A stretch of DNA of 64,000 nt from Persicaria tinctoria. Taxonomy: Eukaryota > Streptophyta > Magnoliopsida > Caryophyllales > Polygonaceae. The DNA lies in assembly GCA_037127255.1 (NCBI GenBank), contig JBANSL010000008.1:41181373-41245372 (forward strand). The letters are read 5' to 3'. The notes under the pieces are model-generated. The model did no database searches, was not told where the DNA came from, and saw nothing but the letters and a program-made list of their open reading frames with translations. This document shows positions 48,726 through 59,652 of this stretch, piece by piece; the stretch's first letter is position 1; each line of letters begins with the position of its first letter. The position numbers and the translations under genes are program-made.

Positions 48726-51541
48726 TGAAATACCCTCGTATTTCCGTTTATTTAATTTTAGAATTTAATTAAATAAAAGTCGGTATTAGTTCTTTTTCCT
48801 ATTATTTTAATGTGTCAAGTTCGTAAGATAATTATTTCACATTTTATAATGTGAAATGTGGGAAATTAATTTATTTAATTTATTTAAATAAATTAAAATT
48901 TTACAAATAATATTTATATATTATTTATGGGTAAATTAGTGGGTAACTAGGGTTATATATATGTGTATATATTACTTATGTATGTACGTAAATAGTATAT
49001 ATATACATTTATATATGTAAGTGTATCCCGATACCTTATACACTTCGGCTTTGTAATCCGGTCCATTCCAATTTGAAGTTGTCCAGCACCGCACACGCCA
49101 CACGGGAGAAGAAGGAGATCGGATCGGATTTTGTTTTTAAACAAAATTCTATTTTAACTATAGGATAACTAGTAATCTTTGGCCAGATTTTTCAACCTCA
49201 AATTCCTATCTTTAGGGGATTCGAATTAGGTCAAATTGAAGGAAATGCTGTATACTTCTATTCCAGTTAACCGTCTCGCCATCAACCTTTCTTATTCATT
49301 CCCTACAAACCCCCCAAACAACGACCAAAGAGCACAGAACAACAACTACCTCCGATCACTCTCGACCGCGATTCCGGCGACACCAGGGCTGAAGGACGCC
49401 ACCAGTGGTCTCTTACAACACCCAGGCAACCACCGTGAAGGGACCAGCAGCAGATCACCGGGATGTATCCGAAAACGCGATCTGAAGTTGCTGCAGAACA
49501 GTGTTCGACCAACCTAGTTTCTGGCTTCGCTACCACCAGCACCGTGGTCCGACGCCAAGGAATCTGACTGAATCAAAAAGTTTGCAACACCCTCTATTGA
49601 ACCCATCTGTCCGTTTCTTTATATCTTCTTCGAGGCAATCACACCACAGCCTCGAACTTGACTGGTGAGCAGTGTTTCTGTTGTGCAGAAAAACGTGGTT
49701 TAAGTTCGTTTTTCTTTGTTTCCTTCAATCCAAGGGCTGTTATCTGACCAAAAACTATTCCTTTACAGATTCATATCATATCAAGGGATCATAGGCTCGA
49801 ACATTGGATGTTTCCGAGTCCCGTTTGGGTACGATCCGCTCTATTCATCGCTAATTGTCGAGTTTCAAACAAGTATGCGATGTTTAATCTAACCTACCTA
49901 CTGTTTTGGAACAGTTTACAGCCTTTACAGCTCCTGAGATTTTGTGAGACAGAATCGGGTTGGCTTTTGGGAAAAGCAAGGGTAAGTTTTGTACTTTTTA
50001 AAAGTTACGGTGCCGTTTCCGTAATTTCTGAAAAGTTACTAATACCCTATTTAATTCTGTAAAATCGCAGGTCCTTTATCAGATTATTTTTCTCAACCAC
50101 GAATAAGCATTTCGTCGGATTAAGGCAAGTAGTTTGGTTCAATTAGTGCATTTCTGCAAATTTCGTGCTTTTTTCGCAATTATTGCTTCTTGTGTCTTTT
50201 ATAAATTTCATGCTATGAGTTTGTGATAAATATGCAAGTTAGTTCAGTTTGTTGCTATTTATCAATTTCTTAATCTCACATAGCTTTTGAACTCGGGTAA
50301 TTATAATTTGATCCTATGGTTTGAGAAAATCACATTAAATGCCCGAACTTCCTAAAAGAGCATGAATTGTCCATTTTGTTTCCTTCATGCTAGTTAAGTA
50401 TGGTATATTATTGGTTTTGAATATCCATGCATGTCCGTTATATTATTTCGTGCACTTTATACATCTAAAGTGTACATTATGCCTTTTGTGGTCACCTAGG
50501 ATGTAATCATGGATTGATATTTATGCCGTTTGTGTTTTTATTATTATTGTTATTATGATGTGTGTCTTAAATAATGGAAAAAGGGTAAAGTCAGGTCAAG
50601 GTTCAATTATACCTTGCTCTATAAACGTCTCATGAGATGCCCCTTCGAAATTGCAAATCTCTCGAATGGGTACATCTACCTAAGGGTAGTAGGTCATCCG
50701 CCCAGTATATGCGGCCGAGGCCGGTATCACTTGTCCTAAGTAAACGATAATGTTGTGTATATTGTGTGATTAATATTATTGCGTTGTACATTACTTATTA
50801 ATAGGTGACCCACTTTAAGTGACGTTATATCACATTCTTTCCGTACTCGGAATATGATTCCCTAGGATCTCCGGATCCGCATCCCATTCAAACACTCGGT
50901 CCTTTTGGATCGTCCTGTTATTTTATTTTATTTTGATCAAATGAGTCAGGTTCCACATAAATATTTACTCCTAATTCATATTTTAGTCTACAATCACAAA
51001 TTCCCTTTTATGGTCAATGGGTGGTAGACGGAGTCTTGAACATTTTACTTTCTGCTACTTGCTAGTCGTAAAAAGACTAACCGCCCTATTTTTCTCCTTT
51101 GGACGGTTGGGGTCCCTGGTTTGCATACTACACCTCAGCCGTCGATCCACAAGATTAAGTAAACGGTCTTGAGGCGCTGAAGAATAAAGGATTATATTGT
51201 TTTCAGTTTTATTGTGTTTTTGAATTAAGGTTTAAACTTTTAGAATTTATAGGATTTATTTTATTCATTCCGCTGCTACTATTTGAATATTATTTTCGCC
51301 GTCGTTATTTCATTATTTCGTTTATTGTATTTGGACACCTTTGTTTTGGGCAACTTATTTTATTTCAGAATATTATTTTATATTTAAGTCTTCCGCTGAT
51401 TTAATATTTGTATGTTATCATCTTGTTTATGGGAGCATGGTTGCATGCCCCTATAAGCCTAAGGCGGTTACAAAGACATTAAAGTCTGCGTAATTGCTGG
51501 CGCTGCAACATCTCTTCAATGTTTTAAGAAGGGGTGTTACA
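48726..51541 (+). repeat. Chromovirus 5' LTR (2.8 kb)
   Basis: Starts TGAAATACCC, ends GGGGTGTTACA. It is long for a plant LTR. A TATATATA-rich region at about 48951-49020 is the likely promoter. The text from 48726 to 50061 is matched by the two pieces of the 3' LTR (57705-58425 and 63389-64000) with scattered substitutions and small indels, so the two LTRs have diverged noticeably. Confidence 0.9.
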
Positions 51542-51546
51542 GAAGG

Positions 51547-51558
51547 TGGTATCAGAGC
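51547..51558 (+). promoter_or_regulatory. Chromovirus primer-binding site (tRNA-iMet)
   Basis: TGGTATCAGAGC lies 5 nt after the LTR end and complements the 3' end of initiator methionine tRNA, the usual primer of this lineage. Confidence 0.88.
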
Positions 51559-51809
51559 TTTTGGTTTTATAACATGAAAATATAAGTTTTGTATATTTCA
51601 AAATGAATTTAAAAGTTTTTTTTAAAAGGATAAAAAAAATGAATTTAAAATTTTAAGAAAATGTATTTTTATTTCTCGTGTATAAAGAGTTTGAATTTTA
51701 AAATAGTCAAGCTCTCAAGTACCTAACCTGTAATTGCAGAGTCTTTAGTATTCCATCCTTTAAGTGCAAGTCAACTTGGGTATTGACCGCTATTTAATCT
51801 TACTCTTAG

Positions 51810-52430
51810 ATGTCTTATATCTCTACGGGGGCTAGTGCGGTGACGGGGAAGAGACTCGCTCCGAACGAGAATGAAGAAGATGAAGTGAATGGGCCCATAT
51901 GGGTGGACTCTGGAAGTGACTCTGGCGATGATTTAGACTACAACCCAACAAGTGCAGTTCTTGGGAAGAATGTCATTCGTGTCCTCCGTTTAGGAAAGGA
52001 CCATCCACCGCCAAGCTATGGAGGCGAAGATGGTATGATTGTCCGAGAAGTAGGGGTTACTCCATGGGTTCCTACCTATGACCAGTTCTGCTATGATGAC
52101 ATCACTTGGAGGTTGGCTAGATTCTCACAAGTTCATGGTCAAGGTACTCTGGAACATATCGAGGAGGCTGGGAAGCTCATGGAGGAGATCATTGAGCTTC
52201 GAGGAAAACGACTCCAAGGAACCCCTGAAGGACAAGAGCACGAAGAGCGATGCGCTAAGATGCTTGAGTCGTTGAGGACCCGTGATGCCTATGAGAAACA
52301 GAAGCTAGAAAGATTTAAGAAAGCGGGAGTGCACTTTGTCTACCGGCCCTCTAGTGAAAAAGGGATAGAAGGATGGTACTCTGTCAAGGGTACTGGAAAC
52401 CTTAAGCACAAGAAGCCCAGAAACACCTAA
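51810..52430 (+). CDS. Extra intact 206-codon ORF between PBS and gag
   Basis: The frame starts MSYISTGASAVTGKR and ends KHKKPRNT without any interruption, in the element's sense orientation. It has an acidic Asp/Ser/Gly-rich N-terminal third (WVDSGSDSGDDLDYNP), a central conserved-looking block (GVTPWVPTYDQFCYDDITWR), a charged helical region of about 60 residues likely to form coiled coil (KLMEEIIELRGKRLQG), and a basic tail. It has no zinc knuckle, protease motif, signal peptide or membrane segment. The codons are normal and the flanks are leader sequence. I recognise no family. It is either an element-borne accessory gene or a captured host exon set. That it is open while gag-pol carries many stops is notable. 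Confidence 0.6.
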   Translation: MSYISTGASAVTGKRLAPNENEEDEVNGPIWVDSGSDSGDDLDYNPTSAVLGKNVIRVLRLGKDHPPPSYGGEDGMIVREVGVTPWVPTYDQFCYDDITWRLARFSQVHGQGTLEHIEEAGKLMEEIIELRGKRLQGTPEGQEHEERCAKMLESLRTRDAYEKQKLERFKKAGVHFVYRPSSEKGIEGWYSVKGTGNLKHKKPRNT

Positions 52431-52697
52431 GTTTTCGATCACCTGTTCTAAGCCTTCACACTTCTTTCAATAATGGGCAAAGGACTTGCGTGTCCCTACA
52501 AGCCCCTAGCAACTATGTCGTATTATTTCCCGCATTTGGTAGTTTTAAACTCTCTTTAACGTTGATTCAGTGACATGATACTATATAATGCAATTCGATA
52601 TATATCATGGTATTGTGAGTGATTATGATCTTGTTAAACCATTGGTACTATGCGAATAAATGGAGAATTAATGGCATTGATTTTGGACGTATAGATC

Positions 52698-54240
52698 ATG
52701 AACACTCGAGCTGTTCGTCGCCGCCCTGGGACACCGTAAGAGAGGACTGTGAGCTAGAGGAATGTAGACCAGGTGGATGAGGATTCTGTTCCACCCACCG
52801 GTGATGCGACTAGGGAACAATCACTGGCTGATCGTGCTGCTTCAGCACAGCTGAGGGCTGAGAATCGTGCTGCAGTTGCTAGCCGCAGGGCCGCTAGACA
52901 GGAGAGAGACTCAAGGAGGGCCCAACGTGAGCACAACCAACGTGAGCCTAGCCATCAAGAGTCTGGTCATCATGGGACCAACCATCATGGTGACAGTCAT
53001 AGGGTTGAGCACAACCCTGTTGCAAGCCAGAGCGTGGGTAGCCGTCCTGTGAGTCATAGGAGCAGGTCCACCAGAACTGCAGGGCAAAGCTGGCGTGATG
53101 AAATGGTACAGATGATGCGGCAGATTGCTCGTGAGGCTGTGACAGAGGCCATAGTCGGAGTGAACCCACAACCGCCGCCAAATGTACATACTCCGCGGCA
53201 AGCACCACACGTCGTTGAGACTCCTACTCCTGGCAGAGTGACAGACCTGGGAGACTCTTACTTCAGGGCACTCAAAGCGGTCAATGCTATGAAGCCAGAT
53301 GACTTTAATGGGTCAGGGGAGCCATATATTGTAGTTGAGTGGCTGACCCATATGGAGAAGCTGTTCAGAGGTATCGTGTGCACCGACCAGGACAAGGTGC
53401 ATATTACCGTTGTTCGTCTGAAGGGCGAAGCTGGATTATGGTGGGAGGCTTCTAGGTTGGGATGAGAGGCAAACCCGACCTGGGATGCCTTCAAGCAGTC
53501 CCTCACAGACAATTACTTTGCTCCTACGCTGAGGATTGAGAAGAGAAGGGAATTCTTGACTCCTGCTCTTCTAGGAATGAGGATGGCTGCACTGGTGACT
53601 CGATATTATGGGTTACTGCCTTATGCTGGAGATTTGGTCAGGACTGAGGCAGACATGATTCATTACTTCCATGAGTTCTTACCTGGCCGTATGAAGCTGC
53701 AGATGTTGCACAGAGACTACCCTACCTTGGAGGCTTACATTGATGCTGGATATAGGGTGGAGGCAGCGATGGATGAAACTCGGCGGAACCAGGAGTTCGC
53801 CAACAGGAAGAAGGGACATCATAAGCTTTCTGGTGTCAAGAGAGCTGTAGAATCTACCCCAACTGGGGGTGTGAGTGGGGGCAGAGCCCCAACTGGTCAG
53901 ACTGGAGGGCGCTCTCACAATACGGGTGGGAGGTAGGTGATATGTCATAATTGCGGCAAGGAGGGGCACATCAAACCTGCATGCAGAGAGGTACCGAGGA
54001 TTTGCCGAGGTTGTGACAAGCCAGACCATATGATACGGTTCTGCAAGACCGCGAATGGGGTGCAGTCTCGTTCTTATCAAGCATCGGCTGCTGCACCAAG
54101 GACTCAGAATCAGGGGCAGCTTAGGCCTCCACCGCAGCAGCGCCACAGTCAGTCCTTTCAGCAGAGGACTCAGGCTCCTACGGGATCGCAACCGACTGTG
54201 AACAGGGGAAGCAATGCAGCTGGGCCTTCCAACCCTGGCA
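52698..54240 (+). pseudogene. Chromovirus gag, with four in-frame stops
   Basis: The gag start is MNTRAVRRRPGTP, then TAA (52737), TAG (52755), TGA (53463) and TAG (53934), all in an otherwise continuous frame. The capsid-like domain holds KPDDFNGSGEPYIVVEWLTH and LKGEAGLWWEASRLG, followed by HYFHEFLPGRMK. After the last stop, nucleic-acid-binding knuckles follow: [14 protein letters not shown] and a second [14 protein letters not shown]. Gag makes the virus-like particle in the cytoplasm; this copy cannot. Confidence 0.88.
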
Positions 54241-57200
54241 AGCGCCTATATGTGATGAGGCAGGAGGTAGATGCTAACGCACTAATGACTCAAGGTATTA
54301 TTTACCATCATACCGAGTCCATTGATATTTTATTTGATTCTGGTGCTACCCATTCCTTTATTGTTGAGAAGCTTGTTGATAGGCTTAAGCTAGGCAGTGT
54401 GCCTTTAGATGATCCTTTTGTAGTCGGACTCCCTGATGGGGGGACAATGATAGGAAAGAAGGCGTTGAGCAAATTTCCTATCACGATTGGGGGTCGAGAG
54501 TTCGACGCCGATTTAGTGGTGATTCCGCTTATGCCGCTGGATGTCATCTTAGGTATGGATTGGTTAGGGCAACATGGCGCGGTGATTGACTTCGAGCGGA
54601 GGATTGTGACGTTATCACCGGATGGCACATGCGTGTGCAAATTCCGCGGGCGCGTTTCCGTTGAGAACGACTGTATTATTAACATGATGCAGGCAGCGAG
54701 GCTACTGCGACAAGGCTGTGTGGGCCTATTGTGCTATTTACCGGACTCCAAGTCCGAGACGGTCACAATCTCCGATATTCTAGTGATTCGGGAATTTCCC
54801 GACGTATTTCCTGATGACATTACCGAGTTACCACCGAAGCGCTTTGTTGAGTTCACAATTGATCTGGAACCAGGGACATCTCCACTCTCCAAAGCTCCAT
54901 ATCGTATGTCACCCCTTGAGATGAAGGAGCTGAAGTCTCAATTGGAAGAGCTGTTGGAGAAGGGCTATATCAGGCTTAGTGCGTCGCCATGGGGGGCTCC
55001 AGTATTATTTGTGAAGAAGAAGGATGGATCCTTCTGGCTGTGTATTAGCGAGCTGAATAAAGTGACGATCAAGAACAAGTACCCGTTGCCGTGAATTGAT
55101 GACTTGCTAGATCAGCTGCAAGGAGCACGGGTGTTCTCCAAGATTGATCTTCGTTCTGGGTATCATCAATTACGGATTCATGAGGAAGACATTCCGAAGA
55201 CTGCTTTCCGGACTAGATACGGGCATTATATGAGTTTGTAGTGATGCCTTTTGGTTTGACCAACGCACCAGCTGTGTTTATGGAGTTGATGAACAGGTGT
55301 TTCCACGACTATTTGGATAAGTTTGTGGTGGTGTTTATCGATGATATTTTGATCTACTCTCCGAGCGAGGAAGCTCGTGAGGAGCATCTGCGGACCGCAT
55401 TGTCAGTGCTGCGACAACATCATCTTTATGCTAAATTGTCCAAGTGTGACTTCTGGATCAAGCAAGTGACCTTCCTAGGTGATATCATATCTGAGGAGGG
55501 AGTGATGGTAGATCCTCAGAAAATCTCAGCAGTGAAGCATTGGGCGCAACCGAAGAATGCGAAGGAAGTCCGAAGCTTTCTGGGACTAGCTGGATACTAT
55601 AGGAAGTTTGTGGAAGGGTTCTCTAAACTTGGCCAGCCACTCACCTCTTTATTGAGGAAGTCTTAGAAGTTCGTATGGAATGAGAAGTGCGAGCAGAGCT
55701 TCCAGGAACTGAAGAAACGCTTGACCACTGCACCGATTCTAGCATTGCCGAGAGATGAGGAAGGATATATTGTGTACAATGATGCTTACAAACAAGGTCT
55801 AGGCTGTGTGCTTATGCAGGATGGCAGGGTGATAGCATATGCTTCTAGGCAACTTAAGCAGTACGAGGAGAATTATCCAGTGCATGATCTGGAGCTAGCT
55901 GCTGTGGTCTTTGCTTTAAAGATTTGGCGACACTACCTCTACGGTGTTTGCTGCCAAATCTTCACGGACAATAAGAGCTTAAAATATGTTTTCACCCAGA
56001 AGGAGCTCAATATGCGTAAGAGGAGATGGCTGGAGCTCATCAAAGACTATGACATTGAATTTCTCTATCATTCGGGGAAGGCCAATGTTGTAGCGGATGC
56101 TTTGAGCCGAAAGTCTCAGCATGAGGCTATGATCGCATGTCTGAATGAGAGACCTGTTTTGCGCCAGGATTTGTTGAAGTTAGGTGTTGAGGTGTGGTTT
56201 GAGAAGAATCGTGGTCAGCTGTGTACGATGGAGGTGCAGTTATATTTTTTAGAGAAGATTAAGGTAGCACAGGTCGAAGATACTGCATTGGTGCGTTTGT
56301 GTGCCGACTTCTTTGAGGGCAAGGCCCCAGGTTTTATTGTTCAGGAGGATGAATCCTTATGGTTTGGGAAGTGGATTTGTGTTCCGGGTGTTCAGGAGCT
56401 TAGAGAGACCATACTCCATGAGGCTCATTCTTCTGCTTACTCTGTTCACCCGGGGTCGAGGAAAATGTACAAAGACCTCCGAGGTGGTTATTGGTGGCCA
56501 GGGATGAAGCAGGACATAGCCGAGTTCGTGGCTAGATGTTTGGTGTGTCAGCAGGTGAAGATTGAGCATCGACGACCTGCTGGTACATTGCAGCCCCTTC
56601 CGGTGCCGGAGTGGAAGTGGGAGCATATCTCAATGGACTTCGTTACGGGCTTACCTCGAGGCCAAGGGCAGAAAGGCACCATTTGGGTGATAGTGGATAG
56701 ACTCACCAAATGTGCGCACTTTATTGCAATCAGGAGTGATTGGAAGGTGCCAAAGTTAGCAAGGGTGTACATGAAGGAAATTGTCCGACTCTATGGTATC
56801 CCGAAGACCATTGTGTCAGACCGCCACGGGAGATTTATCTCCAAGTTTTGGAGAGAACTTCATGGAGGCCTTGGGACGACCTTGAATTTCAGTACGTCAT
56901 TTCATCCACAGACCGATGGCCAGTCAGAACGCACTATTCAGACATTAGAGGACATGTTGAGAGCATGTGTTCTGGATAGACCAGCTGATTGGGAGACCAG
57001 TTTGATTGAGTTCACTTATAACAATAGCTGGCATGCATCGATCAAAATGGCTCCATTTGAGGCTTTGTATGGGCGGAAGTGCAGATCGCCAGTATGTTGG
57101 GATGAGACAGCAGATGCACTCATTCTTGGGCCCGAGCTTCTAGAGGAGACTACCATGCAAGTAGGAGTGATCAGGCAGCGCATGCTGGCAGCTCAGTGCC

Positions 57201-57690
57201 GACAGAAGGCTTATGCTGACGGCAAGAGGAGAGACTAGAGTTCTAGGTCGGTGAGAAGGTATTTGTGAAGGTCTCGCCGACGAAGGGAGTGTTCCATTTT
57301 GGGAAGCGGGGGAAGCTGAACCCTCACTTTGTATGACCATTTGAGATTCTCCAGAAGGTGGGCACAGTTGCTTATCGCTTAGCTTTTCCACCTACCGCTC
57401 ATCTAGTGCATGACGTCTTCCACATTTCCCTACTCCGGAAGTACTTGCCTCATCCATCTCATGTCTTGAGCTATGACATTGAGGCCCGACCTACAGGAAC
57501 TTATGAGGAGAAACCAATTGGCATTCTTGAGCGGCGGGAGAAGCAGCTCAGGAATAAGGCTGTGCCTTTAGTAAAGGTGCTCTGGTCTAAGCACGGAACT
57601 GAGGCAATGACGTGGGAGACCGAAGCAGATATGAGAGAGAGAGAGTTTTCCTTATTTTATTTCTGCTTAAGTTTCAGGACGAAACTTTTT
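54241..57690 (+). pseudogene. Chromovirus pol: protease, RT, RNase H, integrase, chromodomain
   Basis: Protease has [11 protein letters not shown] (about 54331). Reverse transcriptase starts near 54790, is broken by TGA at 55092 and by two extra bases near 55227, resumes as [14 protein letters not shown] with the catalytic FIDDILIYS (55336-55362), and meets TAG at 55664. RNase H follows ([15 protein letters not shown]). Integrase comes next: [13 protein letters not shown] with [23 protein letters not shown] and the [13 protein letters not shown] strand. TAG at 57236, a shift and further stops (to 57334) precede the remaining integrase C-terminus. A chromodomain follows (VLWSKHGTEAMTWETEADM, 57577-57633), which in chromoviruses directs insertion to marked chromatin. 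The RT segment is otherwise well preserved. Confidence 0.9.
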
Positions 57691-57692
57691 TT

Positions 57693-57704
57693 GGGGGGGA
57701 GATA
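57693..57704 (+). promoter_or_regulatory. Chromovirus polypurine tract
   Basis: GGGGGGGAGATA immediately precedes the 3' LTR and would prime plus-strand DNA synthesis. Confidence 0.8.
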
Positions 57705-58425
57705 TGAAATACCCTCGTATTTCCGTTTATTTAATTTTAGAATTTAATTAAATAAAAGTCGGTATTAGTTATTTTTCCTATTATTTTAATGTGTCAAGTG
57801 CGTAAGATAATTATTTCACATTTTATAATGTGAAATGTGGGAAATTAATTTATTTAAATTATTTAAATAAATTAAAGTTTTATAAATAATATTTATATAT
57901 TATTTATGGGTAAATTAGTGGGTAACTAGGGTTATATATAGGTGTATATATTACTTATGTATGTACGTAAATAGTATATATATACATTTATATATGTAAG
58001 TGTATCCCGATACCTTATACACTTCGGCTTTGTAATCCGTCCCATTCCAATTTGAAGTTGTCCAGCACCGCACACGCCACACGGGAGAAGAAGGAGATCG
58101 GATCAGATTTTGTTTTTAAACAAAATTCTATTTTAACTATAGGATAACTAGTAATCTTTGGCCAGATTTTTCAACCTCAAATTCCTATCTTTAGGGGATT
58201 CGAATTAGGTCAAATTGAAGGGAATGCTATATACTTCTAGTCTAGTTAACCCTCTCGCCATCAACCTTTCTTATTCATTCCCTACAAACCCCCAAACAAC
58301 GACCAAAGAGAACAGAACAACACGTACCTCCGATCACTCTCGACCGCGATTCCGGCGACACCAGGGCTGAAGGACACCATCAGTGGTCTCTTACAACACC
58401 CAGGCAACCACCGTGAAGGGACCAT
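57705..58425 (+). repeat. Chromovirus 3' LTR, first part
   Basis: This part parallels 48726-49443 and stops at ACCAT, where a copia element is inserted. The counterpart in the 5' LTR reads straight through (GGGACCAGCAGCAGATCACC). Confidence 0.9.
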
Positions 58426-59115
58426 TGTTGGTGTGAATCTGCGAATGTAGCCTCAATTTGAAAGGTAAAACCGCTTTTGGAAATCGATGAAAAAACCGTG
58501 TTTAAATGTGTTTAAGGCTGTGGCGTGGTATAAATGGAACCACTGCCTTAGAAGCAAAATCGCCCCGACACCACGGTGCAGGTCGGCTACCGGTGTCGCC
58601 CCCCAAGGATACACAACGACTTCTCAGGCGTGCACTCGTCGTCGAAGCAATGGAACCACCCAGGACTCAGAACGGTTTACAGCAGAAGAGAAGATAAAGG
58701 AGGAGATCGGTTTCCGTGTGATGAAAACTGGAAGGGAGAACGTCGGTTTTTAAAGCGAAAGAGGGCGCTCCACGTTTGTAGAAATCTCGGAAAGAATAAA
58801 ACCAGATTTTTAAAACGTTGGACATAATTGAATTAGTCAAACCCTAATTCAATACTATCTGAGGCCTTTTAATTGATGAAATTAAAACACGACGTAAAAT
58901 GTGACCAGCACCCCACCGTGCACGTGTCACGAACACGGACCGGATCGGCGGCAGTGGTGGTGGTGCGCGCGTGTGGGACTCCTATCCCAAGTCTCAATAA
59001 CCCCTTCAATAACTCCTCCTTAAAAGCAACCCCCAACCCCTTTTGTATTCAATGTGGGACAAAAAGAAGTTCAAAAGACATAAATGAAAACCCCCACATG
59101 AACATTTCTCCAACA
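58426..59115 (-). repeat. Copia LTR, complete copy
   Basis: On the minus strand it starts TGTTGGAGAAATGTTCATG and ends ACCAACA. It shares TTGATGAAATTAAAACACGA, GGTGGTGCGCGCGTGTGGGA and CCCCTTCAATAACTCCTCC with the right copy, with several indels near 58915-58950. A CCCACATTG box and pyrimidine-rich stretches are typical of such LTRs. Confidence 0.9.
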
Positions 59116-59652
59116 GTCCCCCACAAATGTGAGGAATTGGGGTTTTAACACAAAAACATCGTTCTGAGCTAGTTTCGTGGAGAAAGTACTTAAATGCTGG
59201 TGAACGAATCTTGAACCAACACATAGTGAAGCTGAGTATCTCGCAAGTCATAGAAGTGAATGAATCTTTAACTTCCAGACTCGCGAGTTGACCTCAACAT
59301 CACATACCTTCACCACTGCCCTGGTGGTTCCGCAATCTGACTGTCAACTGTAATAGTCATCTCACACCTTGGGTGCTGAAGAGTGCTCTAGAAAGACAAC
59401 CCTAGTCTTCCATAGAAGGCGACCAACCCTTCACACTCTCGTAGGTGATTCCATCAAGTCCTTCTCAATAGGACCACCCTTACAAGGCTATGGTATCATT
59501 AAGAGCACAAGGCTCAACCTCTACAGTTTTCGGTGAATCCATCAAGTCCTTCTCAATAGGACCACTCAACTCTGGGCTATGGACTCATTAAGAGTTCTAG
59601 ACTCATCCTTTCTCATACACCTGTCCTGGGAATGGGTATGGTGTATCTCAGC

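Noticed and set aside
49236..49517. ORFs inside the chromovirus LTRs
   Set aside because: They lie in non-coding LTR sequence and are not preserved in the 3' LTR copy.
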